Source: Candidatus Segatella intestinihominis (GTDB taxonomy: Bacteria > Bacteroidota > Bacteroidia > Bacteroidales > Bacteroidaceae). From it: a DNA stretch of 31,527 nt. How positions within the stretch are numbered: the first letter of the stretch is position 1; each line of letters begins with the position of its first letter. Where the stretch lies: positions 1 to 31,527 of the forward strand of contig URLG01000029.1 in NCBI GenBank assembly GCA_900548535.1, given 5' to 3'. Both the position numbers and the translations under genes were made by a program. Below are positions 22,139 through 28,876 of this stretch, piece by piece. The notes under the pieces were generated by a model that was not told the DNA's origin, searched no databases, and saw only the letters and a program-made list of their open reading frames with translations.

Positions 22139-23932
22139 TTACTCTCCAAATATCTTCACAAGCTTGGTTTTATATCCCATCACGGCATCCTTGAGCGCTT
22201 GGTTCACATCGTAGGAGGCATCGTCCTTGGCATCATCAAACTGCCACTGGAAGTCGCCGTGCTGCATTCTGCCTGCGCCCCACTTGCCCTTCACGATGGC
22301 GGGTACATCGGCTGCCGCATCGGGCTGATACTGGTACATCAGAGTGGCATCGGTATCAAAGTTGTTATATACCGCCCCACCCTTCTTAGCCTTCGCCTCG
22401 GATGGCACTTTCTCGTCTCGGGTCTTGGCATCGTAGGCGTCAAACTCCACCTGATTCTTGCTATATGGTACATACCTCAGGCTCTTCATCCCTGCCATCT
22501 CATTGCCGAATGCCTTGATCACGCCGCCATCCTCCTTGCTGAAGGTGCCTGCGCCGCTGGCTATGTCGGAGCCCTGCATGGAGGTGAGCATCGGCTTGTT
22601 GGTGTTGCGGAAATAATTGTTCTCCACGAACACGCTAGAGGCCAGACAGCAGCCCACTCCAAACTTGGCATTGCCATCATAATAATTGTTGTATACGTGG
22701 GCTGAGTAGTAACGCACACGTGGATGGCGACTGTCAGAATGGTCGTACCAGTTATGGTGGTAGGTGATGTAATAGTCGGAACTATTCTCGCTCAGACCCA
22801 GCAGATTGCACTTGCCATTGTCCCAGAAGTGATTATAAGAGAACGTCACGTAGTTGCTCTTCTTGCAGTCCAGGGCTCCATCGCCCTTCACCTGGTCTTT
22901 GTCGGAGCCAGCATGGCCATAAAACATATCGCAGTTGTGTACCCAGATATAGTTGTTGTCCTGCTGCAAGCCCACATTGTCGCCCTCATCGCTGGAGCAA
23001 TTCAGGAAGCCCACATTGCTCAGTTCGGCATAGTTGCAGCCCTTCAGTCGGATGCCCCAGCCATTAGCCACAGCGTCATTACCCACTCCCTCTACGGTGA
23101 GTCCGGCGCATGCCTGTTTTCCGTTCATATCCAGCACGATGTCGCCCTTGTCGGCAGTAGCGGGAATGCCTATCTGCCCTATTAGGCGGAAGCAGAACGG
23201 ACGGGTGTCCACTCCCTTCTTGATGCCATGGTTGATGATGTCCTGCAAGCCCACGCAATGGGTCTTGGTGCCCTTGGAGCTGGTGAGCACATCGAGCTCC
23301 ACGGTGTCGATGTTGTCCTTGGTGATGTATACCACCACGGCTCCCTCCTTCAGCGTGCCATCGGCATTGTAGGCACCAGGCGTCTTAGCGCCCTGGAAGG
23401 CGAAGCCCGAGCGATCGAAGCTGCGCACCTGCAAGCCCTGCACCGTGCGAGCGGCATCCTGCTTCTCCTCGCCTCCCACCACAGGCACCACCTTCAGCTC
23501 ATACGTGCCTGCCTTGAGGCCCAGGGCATCGGCTCTGCCATAGCTGCCATAGTCTCTGACCAGCGGCTGGTCTAGCTGGGTGAAGTCGGCATACTGCCCA
23601 CCTTTTATATATACATGATAGGTGAAAGCGCCCTCAAAAGGAAGCCACTCCACGAAGGCACTCTGTAGCCAGCTTTGCGCCTGCTGAATGGCTACCTTGC
23701 CCTTGACAAAACTCACCTTCTGCACCTGGTTCTGGAAGGCATCGAGCACCGAGCCGCCCAAGTCGGTAACGGTAAATGATCCTTTCTCTGAGTCGATGTT
23801 CACCTTGACATCGGCGGTATTGTAATACTTGGCATCCAGGCCATCATTCAGGCTCACCACCATCTGGTTTTGCGCCAAGCTGAGGGTTGAAGCTGAGAGC
23901 AAGAGAGCCAAGGAATATAGATTCTTCTTCAT
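22139..23932 (-). CDS. Secreted pectate lyase, PL1 family
   Basis: The 597-residue protein starts with a signal peptide (MKKNLYSLALLLSASTLSLA). An N-terminal beta-sandwich-like region (about 85-170) precedes a parallel beta-helix lyase. Key marks are WVHNCDMFYG, GDGALDCKKSNYVTFSYNHF (with the calcium-binding Asp), YITYHHNWYDH and the catalytic arginine motif RHPRVR (402-407). PL1 enzymes cleave de-esterified homogalacturonan by beta-elimination. No sorting tail like those of neighbouring proteins is present; it ends KTKLVKIFGE. It follows the 120-residue secreted protein after 31 bp, so they form an operon. Confidence 0.93.
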   Translation of the reverse strand: MKKNLYSLALLLSASTLSLAQNQMVVSLNDGLDAKYYNTADVKVNIDSEKGSFTVTDLGGSVLDAFQNQVQKVSFVKGKVAIQQAQSWLQSAFVEWLPFEGAFTYHVYIKGGQYADFTQLDQPLVRDYGSYGRADALGLKAGTYELKVVPVVGGEEKQDAARTVQGLQVRSFDRSGFAFQGAKTPGAYNADGTLKEGAVVVYITKDNIDTVELDVLTSSKGTKTHCVGLQDIINHGIKKGVDTRPFCFRLIGQIGIPATADKGDIVLDMNGKQACAGLTVEGVGNDAVANGWGIRLKGCNYAELSNVGFLNCSSDEGDNVGLQQDNNYIWVHNCDMFYGHAGSDKDQVKGDGALDCKKSNYVTFSYNHFWDNGKCNLLGLSENSSDYYITYHHNWYDHSDSRHPRVRYYSAHVYNNYYDGNAKFGVGCCLASSVFVENNYFRNTNKPMLTSMQGSDIASGAGTFSKEDGGVIKAFGNEMAGMKSLRYVPYSKNQVEFDAYDAKTRDEKVPSEAKAKKGGAVYNNFDTDATLMYQYQPDAAADVPAIVKGKWGAGRMQHGDFQWQFDDAKDDASYDVNQALKDAVMGYKTKLVKIFGE

Positions 23933-23963
23933 ATCTTTATATCTTATTTTTCTGATGATGAGA

Positions 23964-24326
23964 TTACTTGATGAGCACTTTCTTTCCCTTCACGATATAG
24001 ACACCGGGCTGCAAGCCTTGGAGCGATTTGCCCACTGCCATGCCGCTCAGGGTGTATACCTGCTGGGCTTTCTCGCCCTGCTGGGCTGTAGGCTGCAGGA
24101 TACCTGTGGCTGAGCCATCGTAAGTGAAGGCGAGGGTTACCAGCTCCATGTCTTCGCGTTCGGATGTATCATCGGTATAGGTAAGCACCAGGTCGTCTCC
24201 CTCGAAAGAGATGGCCTTCACCACCTTGTCCACTTGGAAACCATTGATGGTGATGACTTGTTCATTGGCGGCTGCGATAGGCAGGCTGATGAGCAGGGCT
24301 GCGAGCCAAGAATATATTTTCTTCAT
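23964..24326 (-). CDS. Small secreted protein with sorting-type C-terminus
   Basis: This 120-residue product has a signal peptide (about 1-20, MKKIYSWLAALLISLPIAAA), a short central beta-rich region and a C-terminal segment (VYTLSGMAVGKSLQGLQPG then VYIVKGKKVLIK). That tail resembles the Prevotella/Porphyromonas C-terminal sorting domain core (Y-x-L-x-G ... G-x-Y-I-x-x-G-K-K). No catalytic motif is visible and function is unknown. It is 31 bp upstream of the PL1 gene in the same direction and may be a surface partner of it. No promoter box was found directly upstream, so transcription may come from the 25206 promoter through the preceding gene. Confidence 0.75.
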   Translation of the reverse strand: MKKIYSWLAALLISLPIAAANEQVITINGFQVDKVVKAISFEGDDLVLTYTDDTSEREDMELVTLAFTYDGSATGILQPTAQQGEKAQQVYTLSGMAVGKSLQGLQPGVYIVKGKKVLIK

Positions 24327-24506
24327 TTTTTCTTTACTTTTGATTTAGTTTTGATATGTGTAGTTTGTGATAATTGTAGTTTGCGAGAAAGAATAAAGAG
24401 GATACTGCCATCCCTCTCTAGAAACGGAGCACCCTCTTCTTTCTAAATATACTTTTTAACCTATAAAATATTTTCTTTTTTTTTCGAGCAAGCGATGCTA
24501 TAAAAC

Positions 24507-25157
24507 TTACTTCACGTACTTCTTGCCGTTCTTGATTACCAAGCCCTTGTAAGAAGCAGATACTTCCTGACCTGCCACATTGTATGTCTTTCCCTGCTTA
24601 GCAGATGCAGCCTCGACAGTGCTGATGCCAGTGGCATCGCCACCACCACGAACTACAGTAAGCTTAGTAATGCAAGCTGCGGTATTACCACTACGACCTA
24701 ACTGCAAGCTAGCAGCATCCGCTGCCAAAGTATAAGTCTCTTCTGCTGGTTCATCAGCAACAAGGCGTCCATTAACAAACTGCTTGGTTGTGAACAATGC
24801 GGTTGCTTTTTCACCCACAGCACCAGTGAAGATAGCTATAGCAGCTTTCTTTGTATCATCAGCATTATTAAAAGCACCTGCGATGGTTACTACATCACCT
24901 TTTTTGAAGCCGCCCTCTGTAGTCAACTCCACGAAGTTATCGGTAACGACATCACTTGCTGAATAACTCTTACCTACCTTAATAACATTTACATTATCCT
25001 TATTCAGATGAATCTTAACAGTACCAAAAGAGATACCATCATCTGCATTGTGCAATGTAATACCATCCTGGCTTGTAGGATAGTCTATCAGTGTTGTCTG
25101 AGCGTTCATACTTGCTGCCATAGCGACAGCAGCGATAAGAGTAAAGAATTTCTTCAT
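24507..25157 (-). CDS. Secreted protein of unknown function with sorting-type C-terminus
   Basis: The start at 25157 gives MKKFFTLIAAVAMAASMNAQ, a clean signal peptide. A longer frame to 25208 overlaps the promoter box at 25206-25213 and is rejected. The 216-residue product is beta-rich (for example YTLAADAASLQLGRSGNTAACITKLTVVRG at about 145-175), suggesting a beta-sandwich. It ends in a short tail (KTYNVAGQEVSASYKGLVIK then NGKKYVK) like its neighbours. Function is unknown; binding of pectin or attachment at the surface is a guess from context. It is divergent from the CE8 gene. Confidence 0.75.
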   Translation of the reverse strand: MKKFFTLIAAVAMAASMNAQTTLIDYPTSQDGITLHNADDGISFGTVKIHLNKDNVNVIKVGKSYSASDVVTDNFVELTTEGGFKKGDVVTIAGAFNNADDTKKAAIAIFTGAVGEKATALFTTKQFVNGRLVADEPAEETYTLAADAASLQLGRSGNTAACITKLTVVRGGGDATGISTVEAASAKQGKTYNVAGQEVSASYKGLVIKNGKKYVK

Positions 25158-25205
25158 AATTGTTACGTTTTTAAGTTTATATTCTAAGTTTATTGTTTTC
25201 GATGG

Positions 25206-25213
25206 CAAAGATA
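25206..25213 (-). promoter_or_regulatory. -7 box of the 216-residue secreted protein gene
   Basis: On the minus strand the sequence reads TATCTTTG, 48 bp before the ATG at 25157. No TTTG lies at the usual -33 distance. The palindrome at 25267-25280 is centred 60.5 bp upstream of this box, about one helical turn farther than at the plus-strand promoters. Confidence 0.65.
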
Positions 25214-25266
25214 ATAGAATAAAATGAGAAAAGATGGGAAAAATGAGCCAAAATGAATAAAATCAA

Positions 25267-25280
25267 CGAAAACGTTTGCG
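25267..25280. promoter_or_regulatory. Palindromic operator, copy A (CE8 promoter)
   Basis: CGAAAACGTTTGCG fits CGNAAWCGTTTNCG with a central CG and near-perfect dyad symmetry. Its centre is 51.5 bp before the first base of TAATTTTG at 25325. It resembles LacI/PurR-class operators in sequence, but its upstream location suits an activator. The same site and spacing occur at 28779 and 30997. Confidence 0.7.
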
Positions 25281-25324
25281 TGAGAAAAAGAAAGCAGAAT
25301 GCACCATATACAGAAAAATAAGTG

Positions 25325-25332
25325 TAATTTTG
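25325..25332 (+). promoter_or_regulatory. -7 box of the CE8 methylesterase gene
   Basis: TAATTTTG matches TAnnTTTG, 79 bp before the ATG at 25412. No good -33 element is seen, which fits dependence on an activator bound at 25267-25280. Confidence 0.7.
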
Positions 25333-25411
25333 CCGATGAAAAGAAGAATAAGACAACATTCTGAAACTATTCACATTATTAATATATAATAAACCTAGAA
25401 ACAAACGAACA

Positions 25412-27946
25412 ATGAAAAAGAATCTACTAAGATTAGGACTCATGAGTCTGATGCTCATCTTGGCATTCATTGCCAAAGCACAAACCAGCGTCATCAAAGA
25501 GAAGGCTCTCTTCACCACCGACTTCACGGACTGGAAGGCTGTAGACAGGAAGAAGGCTACCAACGAAGTGGTGGAGCTCAAGACCCGCTACAGCAACGAG
25601 GCATTTACCTTCACCCTCAATGGCGTAGGCATCTCCCCAGAAGACACCAAGTTTGCCGACCATAAGGGATTCATGCAGATAGCCAAATACACTGGCGAAT
25701 ACAGCGCAGCCGAGCCTAGCGCAGTAACATCGGCACTGGCTAACATCACCAAGATAACCCTGCATCAGGCTGCCACAGGCGGCAATCGTGGTATCAAGAT
25801 TTCCGCCAAGGGCGATGGCGATGCCGACTGGGTAGTGCTCCACAACAAGAGCATCGTAACCAGCTCGGGCGAAGACCTCACCATCGAGGTGAACCGCAAG
25901 AACTGCCAGCTCAAGTTCGAGAACTTCACCCTGGATCAGAACGCTTACGTTACCGACCTCTGCATCTATGGCAATGTGGAGCTGAGCGGTGAGGACATCT
26001 ACGAGAACTATACCCTCACCTATTATAATATAGATGGCGAGACCGTACTCGGCACACAGACCGTGCAGGAGGATTCAAAGATTACAGCCTTCCTGGAGGG
26101 TATGGAAGAGAAAGTAACCGTAGCCGAGGGCAAGAAGTTCCGTGGATGGGGCACATCGCTCAAGGCTGACGAGAAGAAATATACCATAAATGATATTGTC
26201 AAGGGCAACCTCAAGCTCTACGCCCTCGTAACTGACATAGAGACAGCTAGCCCTACTGCTCGCTATGACTTCAACCTGCAGATGTCTGGCTTCTGCGCTG
26301 ACGACCATGAGGCTTTCTGTCCTGAGGGCAAGGCAAAATGGCATAGTACTCAGCACGGCTGGACATTCTCAGCTGACGACAAGATCAAACTCCTGATGGG
26401 AGGCAAGGGCTACATCAAGATGAACCTCTGCGCATACTCAGCAGGCAACATCACCCTCACCGACCCTAAGGGCAACGCTGTGGGCAGCATCGAGGCAAAG
26501 GCAGGCAAGGACGGAGCCATGGGCATCCTCCAGAACCCATCTACCGAGAGCGGCGAATACACCCTCTCATTCGATGGCACCGCTTATCTCCACAACCTCA
26601 GCATCGTCAACATGACCGACCCATCCTTCACCCAGGAGGGCAACTGGTATACCGTAAAGGCAGGAGACGCCCAGGGATTCATCTCTGCCCTGGAGACAGC
26701 AAATGGAGCTAACGCAGCAGCCGATGCCCCTCGCTCATACATCTTCTTGCCTAACGGCACTTACGACCTGGGCACTGCTTGCCTCACCACCATCAGCGGC
26801 AACAACATCTCCATCATCGGCGAGAGCATGGACAAGACCATCATCGTGAACAAGCCAGAGGCTGAGGGCATCGGCAATACAGCTACCCTCTATAACACCA
26901 GCAATGGTCTCTACATGCAAGACCTTACCCTGAAGGATGCTTATCCATTCAATGGAAGCACAGGACGTGCAGTCTGCCTCCAGGACAAAGGTACTCGCAC
27001 CATCTGCAAGAACGTGAAGATGCTCTCTTATCAGGACACCTACTATAGCAACAACAACTCGGGTCAGTACTACTTTGAGAACTCAGAGATCCACGGTATC
27101 GTAGACTTCATCTGCGGCGGTGGCGATGCTTTCTTCAACAAGTGCAACCTCGTATTGGAGCCTGGCAAGGGTGCATACATCACAGCATCTTATACTGATG
27201 GCAGCAACTATGGCTACGTATTCGATGGCTGCAAGGTCATCGGCACAGAGAAGGACAATTTCACCTTCGGCCGTTCATGGGGCGGACAGGCAAGATGTGC
27301 CTTCCTCAACACCATCTTGGACCAGAACGCTGCGAAGAACATCGCAGCTACCCGTTGGACAACAGATGGTATGAACGTAGTGGCAAAGAACCTCTACGAA
27401 TACAACACCCTCGATGAGAATGGCAGCATGATTTCTCCTGCCGAGAACAATGTGCATTTCACTATGAAGAAGGACGGCAAGCTAGCAGAAGAATATGAGT
27501 ACAATACCATCATGACAGCCGACGCTGCTGCCAAATATACCCTCGCCAAGGTATTCACCGACTGGCAGCCAGCCGAGCTCGCAGCCCAGCTACCAGCCAT
27601 TACAGCCCAGGTAGTCGATGGCAAGTTGACATGGACAGGTGATGCCAAGATGTATATCGTGGAGAAGAATGGCGAGTTCTTCGCCCTCACCAGCAAGAAG
27701 AGCATCGCAGTGGATGACGCCAAGGTAAGCTACGCCATACGTGCCGCAAACGAAATGGGTGGCTTCGGCATAGCCTCATCAGCAAGCACTGGCATCCAAG
27801 ACATCGCAGCAGAAGCCAGCGAGATAGCCAAGACTGAGTATTACACTCTAGATGGCCGCAAGATCTCTGCACCCCAACCAGGTATCAACATCAGAAAGAT
27901 TAGTTACCAAGATGGCAAGGTAAAGACAGATAAAATAATCAAATAA
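25412..27946 (+). CDS. Secreted multidomain pectin methylesterase, CE8
   Basis: The 844-residue protein has a signal peptide (about 1-23, ending AKAQ), a beta-sandwich-like N-terminal domain (about 30-190), an InlB-repeat-like segment (about 197-275, with FRGWGTS), a second beta domain (about 285-400) and a CE8 beta-helix (about 410-720). CE8 landmarks are QDTYY (541-545, D542), DFICGGGDAFF (565-575, D565) and GRSWGG (620-625, R621), matching the two Asp and one Arg of the active site. It de-esterifies homogalacturonan so lyase and polygalacturonase can act. The tail (YTLDGRKISAPQPGINIRK...) resembles a sorting signal, suggesting surface display. Regulated probably through the 25267 palindrome. 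Confidence 0.92.
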   Translation: MKKNLLRLGLMSLMLILAFIAKAQTSVIKEKALFTTDFTDWKAVDRKKATNEVVELKTRYSNEAFTFTLNGVGISPEDTKFADHKGFMQIAKYTGEYSAAEPSAVTSALANITKITLHQAATGGNRGIKISAKGDGDADWVVLHNKSIVTSSGEDLTIEVNRKNCQLKFENFTLDQNAYVTDLCIYGNVELSGEDIYENYTLTYYNIDGETVLGTQTVQEDSKITAFLEGMEEKVTVAEGKKFRGWGTSLKADEKKYTINDIVKGNLKLYALVTDIETASPTARYDFNLQMSGFCADDHEAFCPEGKAKWHSTQHGWTFSADDKIKLLMGGKGYIKMNLCAYSAGNITLTDPKGNAVGSIEAKAGKDGAMGILQNPSTESGEYTLSFDGTAYLHNLSIVNMTDPSFTQEGNWYTVKAGDAQGFISALETANGANAAADAPRSYIFLPNGTYDLGTACLTTISGNNISIIGESMDKTIIVNKPEAEGIGNTATLYNTSNGLYMQDLTLKDAYPFNGSTGRAVCLQDKGTRTICKNVKMLSYQDTYYSNNNSGQYYFENSEIHGIVDFICGGGDAFFNKCNLVLEPGKGAYITASYTDGSNYGYVFDGCKVIGTEKDNFTFGRSWGGQARCAFLNTILDQNAAKNIAATRWTTDGMNVVAKNLYEYNTLDENGSMISPAENNVHFTMKKDGKLAEEYEYNTIMTADAAAKYTLAKVFTDWQPAELAAQLPAITAQVVDGKLTWTGDAKMYIVEKNGEFFALTSKKSIAVDDAKVSYAIRAANEMGGFGIASSASTGIQDIAAEASEIAKTEYYTLDGRKISAPQPGINIRKISYQDGKVKTDKIIK

Positions 27947-27956
27947 AAACATAACA

Positions 27957-28006
27957 CGAAAGTGCAATGCGATCATCCAGAATGGTAGCATTGCACTTTT
28001 TTCGTA
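27957..28006 (+). terminator. Terminator of the CE8 gene; left direct repeat of the TA cassette
   Basis: GTGCAATGC pairs with GCATTGCAC followed by six Ts. The 50-bp block is repeated at 28733-28782 with a single difference (49 of 50), so the MntA/HepT pair lies between two direct repeats 776 bp apart. Confidence 0.85.
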
Positions 28007-28035
28007 TTTTTCTTGGAAGTTACAAAGAAAAAACG

Positions 28036-28043
28036 TATCTTTG
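28036..28043 (+). promoter_or_regulatory. -7 box of the mntA-hepT pair
   Basis: TATCTTTG matches TAnnTTTG, with TTG at 28013-28015 20 bp upstream as a weak -33 element. The ATG is 35 bp downstream. Confidence 0.65.
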
Positions 28044-28078
28044 CAACCGAAAGTATTCATACATTAAAGAAATCAATT

Positions 28079-28381
28079 ATGAACAGACAACAAATCATAC
28101 AAACCATTCACGATTACATGGCTGGTCAACCAGTGGTAAAAGCGTGGTTATTTGGCTCTTTCGCTCGTGGTGAGGAAAAAGCCAAAAGTGATATTGACAT
28201 CTTGTTTGTTCCCGACTACGAAAAGGGGGCGTTCACACTTTTAACCCATGGAGGTATGTATGAAGACTTAAAGGAGCTCCTTGGCAGGGAAGTTGACTTA
28301 GTAGCCGATGGCTCTTTGCGTCCTTATGCCAAAATAAGTGCTGACCACGACAAAATATTAGTTTATGAGAGAGTTAGCTAG
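28079..28381 (+). CDS. MNT-type nucleotidyltransferase antitoxin (MntA-like)
   Basis: The ATG at 28079 gives 100 residues; an upstream in-frame start at 28013 would run through the promoter and is rejected. The minimal nucleotidyltransferase motif is complete: G26-S27 then D38-x-D40 in GSFARGEEKAKSDID, with a third Asp at D73 in REVDLVA. In type VII toxin-antitoxin systems MntA blocks HepT by adding AMP to the tyrosine of the HepT RX4HXY motif. It overlaps the HEPN gene by 17 nt, as expected for co-translation. Codon and base use are more AT-rich than in the flanking CAZyme genes, consistent with acquisition from elsewhere. Confidence 0.88.
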   Translation: MNRQQIIQTIHDYMAGQPVVKAWLFGSFARGEEKAKSDIDILFVPDYEKGAFTLLTHGGMYEDLKELLGREVDLVADGSLRPYAKISADHDKILVYERVS

Positions 28382-28730
28382 AGATAAAGGACGTTTAGAA
28401 GACATTGTAGAATACTCTAACAATGTGCTAAAGATAATAAATGGTGTAGAATTCGCAGAGTTTTCCAACAACATTCTCATCTATTTTGCAACGATGAAAA
28501 ATATAGAGATTGTTGGAGAAGCAGCATATATGCTCACCAAGGAATTCAAAGCAAGTCACCCAGAAATTCCGTGGAAGCAAGTGGAAGGTATGCGTCATGT
28601 CTTAGTACACGGCTATTCCCAAGTTCTACCCAAAATACTTTGGGCTACGGCTAAAGAAAACATTCCCGAAATAAAAAAGCAAGCAGAAAAGTATCTAGAA
28701 GAGATAGATTGGGATAAATATCTCGAATAA
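28365..28730 (+). CDS. HepT-like HEPN ribonuclease toxin (DUF86)
   Basis: The 121-residue helical protein carries R77-x4-H82-x-Y84 within MRHVLVHGY, the catalytic HEPN RNase motif including the tyrosine that the MNT partner can modify. The motif is intact, so an active toxin is plausible. It overlaps the antitoxin gene by 17 nt in another frame. Order (MNT first, HEPN second) and length fit the HepT/MntA family. The pair interrupts the pectin locus between the CE8 and GH28 genes and is bounded by 50-bp direct repeats. Confidence 0.88.
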   Translation: MRELARDKGRLEDIVEYSNNVLKIINGVEFAEFSNNILIYFATMKNIEIVGEAAYMLTKEFKASHPEIPWKQVEGMRHVLVHGYSQVLPKILWATAKENIPEIKKQAEKYLEEIDWDKYLE

Positions 28731-28732
28731 AA

Positions 28733-28782
28733 CGAAAGTGCAATGCGATCATCCAGAATGGTTGCATTGCACTTTTTTCGTA
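28733..28782 (+). terminator. Terminator of the TA pair; right direct repeat
   Basis: Same hairpin as at 27957-28006 with one substitution. It begins 2 bp after the hepT stop codon, and its last four bases (CGTA) are the first bases of the operator palindrome at 28779-28792. Confidence 0.85.
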
Positions 28783-28792
28783 ATCGTTTTCG
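28779..28792. promoter_or_regulatory. Palindromic operator, copy B (GH28 promoter)
   Basis: CGTAATCGTTTTCG fits CGNAAWCGTTTNCG. Its centre is 51.5 bp before the first base of TAATTTTG at 28837, identical to copies A and C. It overlaps the end of the preceding terminator repeat. Confidence 0.7.
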
Positions 28793-28836
28793 TGGCTTTT
28801 ACCCAATCTTTTGGCTCATATTCCAAATAATAATTG

Positions 28837-28844
28837 TAATTTTG
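28837..28844 (+). promoter_or_regulatory. -7 box of the GH28 polygalacturonase gene
   Basis: TAATTTTG matches TAnnTTTG, 32 bp before the ATG at 28877. A TTTGGCT at 28810 is 23 bp from the box, longer than optimal. Confidence 0.68.
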
Positions 28845-28876
28845 CCCACAAATAAACACAAAACGCCTAAAAAACG

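Noticed and set aside
25206..25280. Palindrome A also acting on the divergent minus-strand gene at the same spacing
   Set aside because: The spacing on that side is 60.5 bp instead of 51.5 bp; shared control is possible but the fixed-distance argument does not apply.
28013..28078. N-terminal extension of the MntA-like protein
   Set aside because: The extra 22 codons would cover the TATCTTTG box at 28036-28043 and add residues unlike the MNT fold; the ATG at 28079 fits family length.
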